This document shows, piece by piece, positions 18,387 to 25,557 of a stretch of 54,402 nt of DNA. A program made the translations under genes and the position numbers. The DNA comes from an uncultured Clostridia bacterium. Lineage in GTDB: Bacteria > Bacillota > Clostridia > TANB77 > CAG-508. A model generated the notes under the pieces. That model searched no databases and had not been told where the DNA came from. It worked only from the letters and a program-made list of their open reading frames with translations. Numbering within the stretch: the stretch's first letter is position 1; each line of letters opens with the position of its first letter. The stretch spans positions 94,851 through 149,252 of the forward strand of contig CARFUA010000004.1 in NCBI GenBank assembly GCA_948976265.1, in the 5' to 3' direction.

Positions 18387-18518
18387 TTAGAAGTTTAAAA
18401 TGTCTTTTATAAGTTTTATGATTTCAAGTAGTTTTTTGATTGTGTTGATAAAACTATGTAGTGGTTTTCTAAGCTTTTTCTTTTGTTTTGCCGAAAATTT
18501 AGATTTTTGCATATCCAT
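18387..18518 (-). CDS. Small cationic amphipathic peptide, possible type I toxin, locus 1 (41-43 aa)
   Basis: The minus-strand ORF has two possible ATGs (18516-18518 and 18510-18512); the inner one is better spaced (10 bases) from the AAGGGGG ribosome binding site. The peptide has a strongly basic first half (SKFSAKQKKKLRK) and an amphipathic helix IKKLLEIIKLIKDILNF at its end. It resembles the peptide at 24449-24613 in length, charge order and the final NF. It has its own strong promoter (18616-18644), a 10-bp hairpin in its leader (18573-18596) and shares the bidirectional terminator with a convergent small RNA. A membrane-active toxin or bacteriocin-like peptide is the best guess. Confidence 0.6.
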   Translation of the reverse strand: MDMQKSKFSAKQKKKLRKPLHSFINTIKKLLEIIKLIKDILNF

Positions 18519-18572
18519 ATCACCCCCTTTCAATTGGGTTTTCTATAAAAATGCATTTTTTAATTTGGGAAA

Positions 18573-18596
18573 AATTACTTTTGAATAAAAGTAATT
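18573..18596 (-). promoter_or_regulatory. Leader hairpin of the locus 1 peptide mRNA
   Basis: AATTACTTTT (18573-18582) pairs perfectly with AAAAGTAATT (18587-18596). It lies between the promoter and the ribosome binding site of the peptide gene. Confidence 0.6.
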
Positions 18597-18615
18597 CTGA
18601 AGTTAAATTTTCTGT

Positions 18616-18644
18616 ATTATAGCATAGGATTTTTGAAATGTAAA
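18616..18644 (-). promoter_or_regulatory. Extended -10 promoter of the locus 1 peptide
   Basis: On the minus strand TTTACA (18639-18644), 17-base spacer and TGC-TATAAT (-10 at 18616-18621), giving a leader of about 90-100 bases. Confidence 0.75.
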
Positions 18645-18764
18645 CAAAAATAAAAAAATATTTTTTAAAAATTTTCCTACTAATTTTTTTATAAACTCAT
18701 ATAATAATTTTAAGAAGTGAAAATCAAATTTGTAAAAAAATGTTAAAAAAGTATGAAAAATTAC

Positions 18765-18793
18765 TTGAAATTTTTTTAAAATATTGTTATAAT
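18765..18793 (+). promoter_or_regulatory. Promoter of the glycosyltransferase gene
   Basis: TTGAAA (18765-18770), 17-base spacer, TATAAT (18788-18793), about 40 bases before the start codon. Confidence 0.7.
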
Positions 18794-18834
18794 TAATTTT
18801 GAGAATATATTTTTGTTATAAAAAAGGAGAAAAA

Positions 18835-20061
18835 ATGAAGTATTTGTATTTATTACAACAAGCTTTGATTTGGGTGATAACGATTTATTGGTTATATCAA
18901 ATCGTGATAAGCTTTTGTTCCTTAATTAAATTAAAAGACAAAAAAATGATAATCAATAAAAATCATAAATTTATGGCGATTATTCCTGCCCATAATGAAG
19001 AAGCAGTGGTTGCCAATTTAGTAGAAAGTTTGAAAGCGCAAGATTATCCAAAAGAATTATATGATATTTTTGTCATTGCAGATAATTGTACAGACGATAC
19101 AGCAAACGTAGCAAAGCAAGCTGGTGCTATCGTTCTAAAAAGATTCAATGATAGCCAAAAAACAAAAGGTTTTGCCTTAAACTGGTTTTTGAGACAGAAA
19201 ATTAAAGAAAATGCGGATTATGATGCTTTTTGCGTATTTGATGCCGACAATATAGTTGATAAAAACTTCTTAAAAAATATGAATAAAAAATTATGCCAAG
19301 GCGAAGAAATTGTGCAAGGATATCGTGATATTAAAAATCCAACCGATTCTTGGATTGCCTCTGGATATGCCATTTTTTATTGGATGATGAACAAATTTTA
19401 TCATTTGGCACGATATAATTTAGGCTTATCGCCTTTAATCAATGGAACAGGATTTATGGTGAAATTTGATGTGATAAAACCAAATGGTTGGGATACCATT
19501 ACTTTAACAGAAGATATTGAATTTTCACTCATGAATATTGCTAAGGGAAGAAAATTAGGCTGGGCAACGGATAGCATTGTTTATGATGAACAGCCTGTTC
19601 ATTTTGCACAGAGTTGGTCACAACGTTCTCGTTGGACAGTAGGGCATTTGCAATGCATGAAACATTACACAAAAGATTTAGCAAATGGCGTTAAGAAACA
19701 TAAAACTTTAATGAATTTTGATGGCTTATTATACATGTTTGGGATTCCGATGATGATTTTGACATTTTTATTATTAGGTGTAAATACTTTAATGTATGTC
19801 GGAAGTGAAATGGAATTTTCTGATTTGATTTGGAATTATGTAAGATATTTAGCAGCAACTTTTGTTTTACCAATTGGAACAGCAACGATTGTGATGCTTT
19901 TGGATAAAAGAGATATTAAATCGATGGTGGTAGGTTTGCTATGTTATCCATTATTCTTGGGTTCTTGGATTTTGATTAATATAAAATGTTTGATTAAACC
20001 AAATACAAAATGGGAAAAAATTGAACATGTTAGAGATGTTAAAATAAATGATGTGGCATAA
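18835..20061 (+). CDS. Membrane-bound family 2 glycosyltransferase (processive type)
   Basis: 408 residues from the ATG at 18835, which follows AAAGGAG; an earlier in-frame start overlaps the leader and is unlikely. Order of parts: N-terminal membrane helix (about 8-28), GT-A domain with FMAIIPAHNEEAVV, FVIADNCTDDTA, the metal-binding D-A-D (FDADN), TEDIEFS (acceptor/catalytic Asp) and QRSRWTVGH (Q-x-x-R-W motif), then two or three C-terminal membrane helices. The Q-x-x-R-W motif marks synthases of the cellulose, hyaluronan or poly-N-acetylglucosamine type. The sugar cannot be deduced. It has its own promoter and terminator. Confidence 0.9.
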   Translation: MKYLYLLQQALIWVITIYWLYQIVISFCSLIKLKDKKMIINKNHKFMAIIPAHNEEAVVANLVESLKAQDYPKELYDIFVIADNCTDDTANVAKQAGAIVLKRFNDSQKTKGFALNWFLRQKIKENADYDAFCVFDADNIVDKNFLKNMNKKLCQGEEIVQGYRDIKNPTDSWIASGYAIFYWMMNKFYHLARYNLGLSPLINGTGFMVKFDVIKPNGWDTITLTEDIEFSLMNIAKGRKLGWATDSIVYDEQPVHFAQSWSQRSRWTVGHLQCMKHYTKDLANGVKKHKTLMNFDGLLYMFGIPMMILTFLLLGVNTLMYVGSEMEFSDLIWNYVRYLAATFVLPIGTATIVMLLDKRDIKSMVVGLLCYPLFLGSWILINIKCLIKPNTKWEKIEHVRDVKINDVA

Positions 20062-20069
20062 GGAAATAA

Positions 20070-20100
20070 AAACTGTTCATAAAAATATGAGCAGTTTTTT
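20070..20100 (+). terminator. Glycosyltransferase terminator
   Basis: AAACTGTTCAT (20070-20080) and ATGAGCAGTTT (20087-20097) form a stem followed by T residues. Confidence 0.85.
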
Positions 20101-20124
20101 GCTTTTAAAAGAAAGGGAAATTAG

Positions 20125-20898
20125 ATGAAAATTGATTTTGATTTACTTGAAAAACTAACTGAGAAAATATTTCAAATTTACGAAGAAGCCAAAAATATAA
20201 AAGAACTAGCAATAAAAAATAAAGAAGGAAATGATATTGTGACAGAAGTTGATATGTTTATGGAGAAAAATATCATTGAAATGATTAAAGAATGGTTTCC
20301 AGAACATTCAATTTATTCAGAAGAAAGTGGGGAAGAAAAAAATAAAAGTGAATATGAATGGTTTATTGACCCGATTGATGGAACCATTAATTTTGCTTCT
20401 GGCTTACCGTTTTTTTCGACTTCGATTGCTTTAAAAAAGATGGATGATACCATTTTAGGACTTGTTTTGGATTATAGCCAAAAAGATGTGTATTATACTA
20501 TAAAAGGTCAAGGCGCATTTTGCAATGGAAAAAAATTACAGGTTTCAAATTGTGATAAATTAAAAAATAGTGTTCTATCTTTTTGTTTAACTTCACATTA
20601 TCAAGAAGAACATATAAAAGATGTTTTGAAATTAGAAGAAAAATTGGCATCAAAAGTGAGAGGACTTCGATTAATTGTTTCTGGAGCAATTGAATTATGT
20701 TGGTGTGCTTCTGGAAAAATAGAAGGTGTGTTAAATGTAAAACCAAGTGTAGGATTAAGTTCAGCAGCTGGAAAATTATTTGTAGAAGAAGCTGGTGGAA
20801 AAATCAGCAATTTACAAGGACATAAAAGAGATAAAATACATACTTTGCTTGTTACCAATGGAAAAATTCATGATGAAATTGTAGAACTTTTAAATTAA
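20125..20898 (+). CDS. Inositol monophosphatase-family protein with an altered metal-binding motif
   Basis: 257 residues of the SuhB/IMPase fold: DIVTEVDMFME, YSEESGEE (first metal ligand) and WFIDPIDGTINFASG (the D-P-x-D-G-T motif) are all present. The third signature, normally W-D-x-A-A-G with a metal-binding Asp, reads GLSSAAGKLFVEEAGG here, so Trp-Asp is replaced by Leu-Ser. This could lower phosphatase activity or mark a changed substrate. The family hydrolyses inositol monophosphate, PAP or fructose-1,6-bisphosphate; the substrate is undetermined. An AAAGGGAAATTAG site precedes the ATG. Confidence 0.88.
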   Translation: MKIDFDLLEKLTEKIFQIYEEAKNIKELAIKNKEGNDIVTEVDMFMEKNIIEMIKEWFPEHSIYSEESGEEKNKSEYEWFIDPIDGTINFASGLPFFSTSIALKKMDDTILGLVLDYSQKDVYYTIKGQGAFCNGKKLQVSNCDKLKNSVLSFCLTSHYQEEHIKDVLKLEEKLASKVRGLRLIVSGAIELCWCASGKIEGVLNVKPSVGLSSAAGKLFVEEAGGKISNLQGHKRDKIHTLLVTNGKIHDEIVELLN

Positions 20899-20907
20899 GT
20901 AAATAAC

Positions 20908-20936
20908 TTGACTTTAAGAAAAAAGTTAGATATAAT
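20908..20936 (+). promoter_or_regulatory. Promoter of the folate uptake operon
   Basis: TTGACT (20908-20913), 17-base spacer, TATAAT (20931-20936). Transcription would start just before the riboswitch. Confidence 0.8.
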
Positions 20937-20946
20937 ATTTTTAAAT

Positions 20947-21043
20947 ATAGAGTAGGAATTTAATCGTTAAGACTCATCTAGACGGGAAGTTGCTAGTGAG
21001 GCAAGATTTTGAAAATCGCGTATTTTGTTCCGCATTCCGCTAT
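20947..21043 (+). ncRNA. Tetrahydrofolate (THF) riboswitch, class I
   Basis: The leader shows the class I THF landmarks in order: a P1 strand ATAG followed by AGTAGG, then CGTTAAG (20964-20970), and at the 3' end CCGCATTCCGCTAT, where CTAT (21040-21043) closes P1. This matches the known GAG(T)AG ... CGTTAAG ... GCATCCGCT layout. It sits directly upstream of folT-folC, which fits folate sensing. A short terminator-like hairpin follows, so control is probably by attenuation. Confidence 0.8.
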
Positions 21044-21055
21044 GGATAAGAATTT

Positions 21056-21079
21056 AAGAAGATAGTATCTTCTTTCTTT
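21056..21079 (+). terminator. Riboswitch expression-platform hairpin
   Basis: AAGAAGATA (21056-21064) faces TATCTTCTT (21066-21074) and a pyrimidine-rich, T-rich tail. It is a plausible but weak intrinsic terminator between the riboswitch and folT. Confidence 0.5.
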
Positions 21080-21112
21080 GTGGAGTGAATCTATAGAGAA
21101 AGGAGTTTTTTT

Positions 21113-21646
21113 ATGTCAAAATCAAAAAAAATAATTTTATCGGCGTTCTTATTGGCTTTGCTAATTGTACTTTCTAGATTTGCATCAATACAAACGCAAT
21201 TGCTTGTGATTAGTACAAGCTTTATACCAATCATGATGTCAGCGATTTGGCTTGGGTTCAAATATAGCACAGTAATTGCTGGTTTAGGAGATTTAATTGG
21301 AGCACTTTTGTTTCCGTTTGGAAGTTACTTTCCAGGTTTTACAATAAGTGCAGCGATTTCTGGTTTTATCTATGGGATTTTTTTGTATGAGAATCCTCAA
21401 AAAGGAACCTCAGAAAGAATGGAAGTTTATTTTAAAATTATCGTAAGCAGTGTATTGGTTTTGGGAGTTGTCAATATTTTTATTACTTCGATTTGGTTAC
21501 ATATATTATATGAAAAGGCCTATTTTGCCATTATTACGACACGAGTTTTAGCACAAGTGATTATGCTTCCGATACAAGTAATTGTGATTTATGGATTGAA
21601 TAAATTCACTAAACCATTTATCAAAAAATACTTATGGGAGGATTAG
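21113..21646 (+). CDS. folT: FolT, folate-binding S component of an ECF transporter
   Basis: 177 residues with about six membrane helices. The motifs LSRFASIQTQL, SFIPIMMSAIWLGF and GDLIGALLFPFGSYFPGFTISAAISG are diagnostic of the folate ECF S-component family. Together with the ATPase and T components encoded downstream it should import folates. A GAAAGGAG site precedes the ATG. A THF riboswitch upstream and folC 3 bases downstream support the substrate. Confidence 0.93.
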   Translation: MSKSKKIILSAFLLALLIVLSRFASIQTQLLVISTSFIPIMMSAIWLGFKYSTVIAGLGDLIGALLFPFGSYFPGFTISAAISGFIYGIFLYENPQKGTSERMEVYFKIIVSSVLVLGVVNIFITSIWLHILYEKAYFAIITTRVLAQVIMLPIQVIVIYGLNKFTKPFIKKYLWED

Positions 21647-21649
21647 AAA

Positions 21650-22933
21650 GTGAAATTAGAAGAGTACTTTTCATGTTTTTATGCAGGAACCAAAAATCCT
21701 TCGCTAGAGGTAATGCATTATTTTATGGAAGAATTAGGGCATACGGAAAAAGATTTGAAAGTAATTCATGTAGCTGGTACCAATGGAAAAGGAAGCATTA
21801 CGGAAATGATGTCAAATATTTTGACACAATCTGGCTATCGAACAGGAAAATTTATGTCGCCACATTTGATTTGTTATAACGAAAGAATTGCGATAAATAA
21901 TCAAAATATAACAGATGAAGAATTTGAAAATTTGATTATAGAATTAAATCCAAAAGTCGAAACATACAATCGAACGCATGATTCCAAGGTCACTTTATTC
22001 GAATTACAAACAACAATGGCGATTTTATATTTTGCGCGAAAGCAATGTGATTTTGTTGTTATGGAAACTGGACTAGGCGGATTGTTTGATTGTACCAATA
22101 TTGTAAATGGAATGATTTCGATTATTGCTTCCATTGGCTATGATCACATGAATCTTTTGGGAAATACTTTGGAAGAAATTGCGATGCAAAAAGCAGGAAT
22201 TATCAAAGAAAAGGGCGATACGATTTTTGTAAAACAGGAAGAATTTATTAATGCAATCATAGAAAAAACATGTAAAGAAAAAAAGAATCAATTGCATTGT
22301 GTTGATTTGAAAAAAATTGAGGAAATTTCTATTCAAGCAAATGTTACGAAATTTAGTTATGGAAAAAATCGAAATGTAGAAATTAATTTAAAAGGAGAGA
22401 AACAAATTCAAAATGCGGTCATTTGTTTAGAATGTGTTGCTATTTTGAAAAGTAAAAATATCGTAATAGCAGATGATATTATGCGTAAAGCACTAAAAAC
22501 GGTTATACACAAAGGAAGATTTGAGACGATTTGTGAAAATCCTAAAATTATTTTTGATGGCGCACACAACGAACCTGCCATTAGCCATTTGAAAGATACG
22601 ATTCAGTTGTATTATAAAAATGCCAAAAAAGTATTGGTTCTTTCCATTTTTGATACCAAAGATTATCACAAAATTTTAGCACAACTTCTTGAAGAAGATG
22701 CCATTTTTATTTTTACGGACGGAAATGAAGAAGGTAGATTTGTGCCAAAAGAAACATTGTATGATGGTGCAAAGAAAATAGCAAATCAGAAAACATTGAA
22801 AAAGCTTAGCATGAAAGAGGCACTTCAGGTTGTTAAGGAAAAATATAACGACTATGTAACGTTTATAGTCGGTAGTTTTTATGTATATGAAATGGTTAAG
22901 AAAGAATTAGAGGGAAAAAATGATACAAATTAA
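21650..22933 (+). CDS. folC: Dihydrofolate/folylpolyglutamate synthase
   Basis: 427 residues from a GTG start that follows GGGAGGATTAG; the gap to folT is only 3 bases. The Mur-ligase-type ATP site HVAGTNGKGSITEM (about 41-54) and the ETGLGGLFDCTNIV motif (about 140) identify FolC. The C-terminal domain includes IIFDGAHNEPA. It adds glutamates to folates, which traps imported vitamin in the cell; being in the uptake operon makes good metabolic sense. The end overlaps ecfA by 14 bases. Confidence 0.94.
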   Translation: MKLEEYFSCFYAGTKNPSLEVMHYFMEELGHTEKDLKVIHVAGTNGKGSITEMMSNILTQSGYRTGKFMSPHLICYNERIAINNQNITDEEFENLIIELNPKVETYNRTHDSKVTLFELQTTMAILYFARKQCDFVVMETGLGGLFDCTNIVNGMISIIASIGYDHMNLLGNTLEEIAMQKAGIIKEKGDTIFVKQEEFINAIIEKTCKEKKNQLHCVDLKKIEEISIQANVTKFSYGKNRNVEINLKGEKQIQNAVICLECVAILKSKNIVIADDIMRKALKTVIHKGRFETICENPKIIFDGAHNEPAISHLKDTIQLYYKNAKKVLVLSIFDTKDYHKILAQLLEEDAIFIFTDGNEEGRFVPKETLYDGAKKIANQKTLKKLSMKEALQVVKEKYNDYVTFIVGSFYVYEMVKKELEGKNDTN

Positions 22934-23735
22934 AGATTTGGATTTTTGCTATGCTTCTGGACAAAGCGTTTTAGAAAAAATTAATTTGGAAATAAAAGAG
23001 GGAGAAGTTGTTAGCATTATCGGAAGAAATGGTGTTGGAAAATCAAGTTTGGTGCGTTTGATAGCAGGACTTGCAAAACCTACCAAAGGAGAAATTTTAG
23101 TGGATGATATTTCTGTTCAAGATAAGAAAAAGGCAAAAGAGCTCAGAAGAAAATTAGGAATCGTTTTTCAAAATCCCGAAAATCAAATTTTGTTTCCAAG
23201 GGTTTATGAAGATATGGAATTTGCTTTGAAAAATTTGGAATTACCAAATCGCCAAATAAGAATTCAGAATGCTTTGCAAAAAGTGGAGATGGAAAAATAT
23301 AGAGAACACGATACTTATGAATTATCTCTTGGGCAAAAACAAAGAATCAATTTTGCGAGTGTATTGGCAGTAGAGCCCAAATATATTATTTTGGATGAAC
23401 CAACTACGATGATTGATTCAAAAGGAAAAGAGAAGATTTATGAGATTGTGAAAAATTTGAAAAAAGAGGGTTATACGATTATTTATGTGACAAATTTAAT
23501 GGAAGAAATTATTTTGTCAGACCGTATTTTGATTTTAGAAGATAAAAAAGTGAAAACGATTTTTCCTAAAATAGAGATTTTTGAAAAGATAGAGTTGTTA
23601 GAAGAAAGTAAGATTAAAATTCCAGAAATTTTAAAAATTATTTTGCAATTAAAAAAGCAAAATATAGAAATTCATTTAAAAGAATGGACCATAGAAGAAA
23701 TGACAAATGAGATTGTGAGGGTATGTGGCGGATGA
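22920..23735 (+). CDS. ecfA: ECF transporter ATPase with an unusual H-loop
   Basis: 271 residues with Walker A GRNGVGKSS (about 36-44), Q-loop VFQNPENQ, signature LSLGQKQRINFASVLA and Walker B YIILDEPTTMID. The switch-region His expected in V-T-H-x-M-E-E is Asn (VTNLMEE), which may weaken ATP hydrolysis or be compensated in a heterodimer. Only one ATPase gene lies in this operon, so either a homodimer forms or a second EcfA is encoded elsewhere. It overlaps ecfT by 4 bases (ATGA). Confidence 0.9.
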   Translation: MIQIKDLDFCYASGQSVLEKINLEIKEGEVVSIIGRNGVGKSSLVRLIAGLAKPTKGEILVDDISVQDKKKAKELRRKLGIVFQNPENQILFPRVYEDMEFALKNLELPNRQIRIQNALQKVEMEKYREHDTYELSLGQKQRINFASVLAVEPKYIILDEPTTMIDSKGKEKIYEIVKNLKKEGYTIIYVTNLMEEIILSDRILILEDKKVKTIFPKIEIFEKIELLEESKIKIPEILKIILQLKKQNIEIHLKEWTIEEMTNEIVRVCGG

Positions 23736-24296
23736 AAAATACAGTAAAATTTATCTTTTTTATGAGTTATTTGATGGGGATTTTTTGGATAAGTCATTTC
23801 GCAATTTTGGGGATTTTATTGATGTTTCATTTTTGGTGGATTCAGATTTTTTATCGAAATTTAAAAAGATTGCTCAAAGGTTTAAAAATTCTATTGCCAT
23901 TTGTGTTTTTTACTGGATTGTTAAATACGTTATTGGCAGATTGGATAACACGGTGGCTTAATTGCAGTTAGGATTTTGATTGCGTATCAAATTACCTATC
24001 TTTTTTCGCAATCGATGACGACTTTGGAATTTGTTAGTGTGATTCAAAATATGTTGTGTCCTTTGAAAATTTTTAAAATAAATCCAGAAAATATTGGTAT
24101 GATGATGCGTATTGCATTTTGTGTTTTGCCTATTTTAAAAACAGAAATTGAGCAAAAACGCTATGCTTTGAAGGCAAAAGGAATGGAGCCTAAATTAAGC
24201 AATATAACAATTATGATAAAACCATTATTGATTTCCATTTTACGAAGAACAAATGAAATGGAAAAAAGTTTGAAGGCAAAAGGATATGAGGAATAA
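23732..24296 (+). CDS. ecfT: EcfT transmembrane component, split by a +1 frameshift at a CGG codon
   Basis: Starting at the ATG of the ATGA overlap (23732; an ATG at 23723 is in frame but would include a CGG at codon 3). The zero frame gives four hydrophobic segments and stops at 23969-23971. The +1 frame after the in-frame CGG (23951-23953) continues WIT-G-GLIAVRILIAYQITYLFSQS to 24296 and yields a 187-residue EcfT. The C-terminal half has the two A-x-G-type coupling motifs (LKAKGMEPK and LKAKGYEE) that dock on the ATPase. The product couples ATP hydrolysis to FolT. Sequence on both sides of the shift is intact. Confidence 0.88.
23951..23954 (+). other. CGG +1 frameshift site in ecfT (CGG-T)
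   Basis: Context is ATA ACA CGG TGG. Skipping C gives GGT GGC TTA and restores the EcfT frame. This is the only one of the six sites with T after CGG. Confidence 0.85.
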
Positions 24297-24317
24297 TGTT
24301 AAAAAGTAAAAAAACTA

Positions 24318-24346
24318 TTGACAAAATGGAGAAAAAGTTTTATCAT
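24318..24346 (+). promoter_or_regulatory. Promoter of the plus-strand small RNA, locus 2
   Basis: TTGACA (24318-24323), 17-base spacer, TATCAT (24341-24346), 21 bases after ecfT. Confidence 0.7.
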
Positions 24347-24352
24347 ATAAAT

Positions 24353-24438
24353 ATAAAAAGTAAATTTAAGTGGAAACACTTTTATTTATAAAGGTAATAT
24401 GAAACAAAAACACAGGTAGTGGCGACTACCTGTGTTTT
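24353..24438 (+). ncRNA. Predicted ~85-base small RNA, possible type I antitoxin, locus 2
   Basis: From a start near 24353 the RNA would contain a GNRA-capped hairpin (AAGTG-GAAA-CACTT, 24368-24381) and end at the terminator stem ACACAGGTAGT/ACTACCTGTGT (24410-24420 with 24425-24435). It converges on the peptide gene at 24449, exactly as at locus 1. It contains a possible 6-codon frame, which I do not consider coding. Confidence 0.5.
24410..24438. terminator. Bidirectional terminator, locus 2
   Basis: An 11-bp perfect stem around a GGCG loop. T residues follow on the right and an A-rich stretch precedes on the left. Confidence 0.85.
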
Positions 24439-24448
24439 ATTATATGAT

Positions 24449-24613
24449 TTAAAAGTTAAAAAACGTTTTTATGTTTTTCATGATTTCAGTAATCATTTTT
24501 ATCAAATTAAGTATGTTTACAAATTGTTTTTTGCGTTTTTTTACTTTTTCATCTTTTGAATTTTTGGCAATATGAAACATATAGCAAAACCTCATTTTCA
24601 CGTATTTGCACAC
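24449..24613 (-). CDS. Small cationic amphipathic peptide, possible type I toxin, locus 2 (54 aa)
   Basis: A GTG start (24611-24613) lies 9 bases after AAGGAGG on the minus strand. The peptide has a short hydrophobic N terminus with two Cys (CKYVKMRFCYMFHIAK), a basic centre (KVKKRKKQ) and a final amphipathic segment ILNLIKMITEIMKNIKTFF ending NF. It is a diverged relative of the locus 1 peptide: same charge order, same end, same converging small RNA, a leader hairpin (AAAAAGTTTTT with AAAAACTTTTT, 24668-24697) and its own promoter. Function is inferred from architecture; no toxicity can be claimed. Confidence 0.6.
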   Translation of the reverse strand: MCKYVKMRFCYMFHIAKNSKDEKVKKRKKQFVNILNLIKMITEIMKNIKTFFNF

Positions 24614-24716
24614 AATTCATCACCTCCTTGTGCAGGAAAAAGAAGCATATTTTTTTGTTTTTTTTGGAAAAAGTTTTTAAGAATTTAAAAACTTTTTAAG
24701 AATTAATAATGAAGTA

Positions 24717-24745
24717 ATTATACAATGCTAATTTTCAAAATGCAA
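24717..24745 (-). promoter_or_regulatory. Promoter of the locus 2 peptide
   Basis: On the minus strand TTGCAT (24740-24745), 17-base spacer, TATAAT (24717-24722), about 105 bases upstream of the GTG. Confidence 0.7.
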
Positions 24746-24783
24746 TACTTTTTCAATAAATTTTAATAATTAGCAGTTTTTAC

Positions 24784-24812
24784 TTGAAACGCAATTTTTT
24801 TTGTGATAAAAT
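24784..24812 (+). promoter_or_regulatory. Promoter of the Fe-S scaffold operon
   Basis: TTGAAA (24784-24789), 17-base spacer, TAAAAT (24807-24812), 50 bases before the next start. Confidence 0.65.
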
Positions 24813-24861
24813 AAACAGTGTCTAAGTTTTAGGCGAAATCAAAAATTACAAGGAGGTAAAT

Positions 24862-25554
24862 ATGATTTATTCAGAAGAAGTAGAACATATGTGTAAGGTT
24901 GCAAAAGGTGCAAAGCACGAACCAGCACCAATTCCTGAAGAAGGAAAATGGGTAAAAGCCAAAGATGTAAAAGATATTTCTGGCTTAACACATGGAATTG
25001 GGTGGTGTGCACCACAACAAGGAGCTTGCAAACTTACTTTAAATATTAAAGAGGGAATTATACAAGAAGCATTAGTCGAAACAATTGGATGTTCAGGAAT
25101 GACACATTCAGCAGCAATGGCAGGAGAAATATTAGTAGGAAAAACGATTTTAGAAGCCTTGAATACAGACTTAGTTTGCGATGCAATTAATACAGCGATG
25201 CGAGAATTATTTTTGCAAATTGTTTATGGTAGAAGTCAATCTGCATTCTCAGAAGGAGGTCTTCCAGTAGGAGCAGGATTAGAAGATTTAGGAAAAGGAC
25301 ATAGAAGTCAAGTAGGAACGATTTATTCAACGAATGTGAAAGGTCCAAGATATTTGGAATTAGCAGAAGGTTACATAACAGAAATTGGCTTGGATAAAAA
25401 CGATGAAATCATCGGATATAAATATGTAAATTTAGGTAAAATGATGGAAAATATCAAAAAAGGAATCGAACCAATGGAAGCCATCGAAAAAGCTTCAGGA
25501 CAATATGGTAGATTTGACGAAGCAGTAAAGAAAATTGACCCACGTAAGGAGTAA
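24862..25554 (+). CDS. NifU-like iron-sulfur cluster scaffold, partner of the GGGtGRT protein
   Basis: 230 residues. Conserved Cys occur in HGIGWCAPQQGACKL and VETIGCSGMTHSAAMAGEIL, the pattern of NifU/IscU-type scaffolds, which build Fe-S clusters in the cytosol. The C-terminal extension after about residue 120 differs from IscU and is typical of the clostridial version found next to the GGGtGRT gene. An AAGGAGG site precedes the ATG. The next two genes follow at 3 and 13 bases and form one operon. Confidence 0.85.
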   Translation: MIYSEEVEHMCKVAKGAKHEPAPIPEEGKWVKAKDVKDISGLTHGIGWCAPQQGACKLTLNIKEGIIQEALVETIGCSGMTHSAAMAGEILVGKTILEALNTDLVCDAINTAMRELFLQIVYGRSQSAFSEGGLPVGAGLEDLGKGHRSQVGTIYSTNVKGPRYLELAEGYITEIGLDKNDEIIGYKYVNLGKMMENIKKGIEPMEAIEKASGQYGRFDEAVKKIDPRKE

Positions 25555-25557
25555 TCG

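Noticed and set aside
23723..23731. Starting ecfT at the upstream ATG (23723)
   Set aside because: That start would place a CGG at codon 3, and the ATGA overlap at 23732 is the usual coupling arrangement.
24297..24448. CRISPR or tRNA-like origin for the paired hairpins near 18.36 and 24.42 kb
   Set aside because: Each is a single stem with a T run, without spacer periodicity, cloverleaf or CCA; terminators explain them fully.
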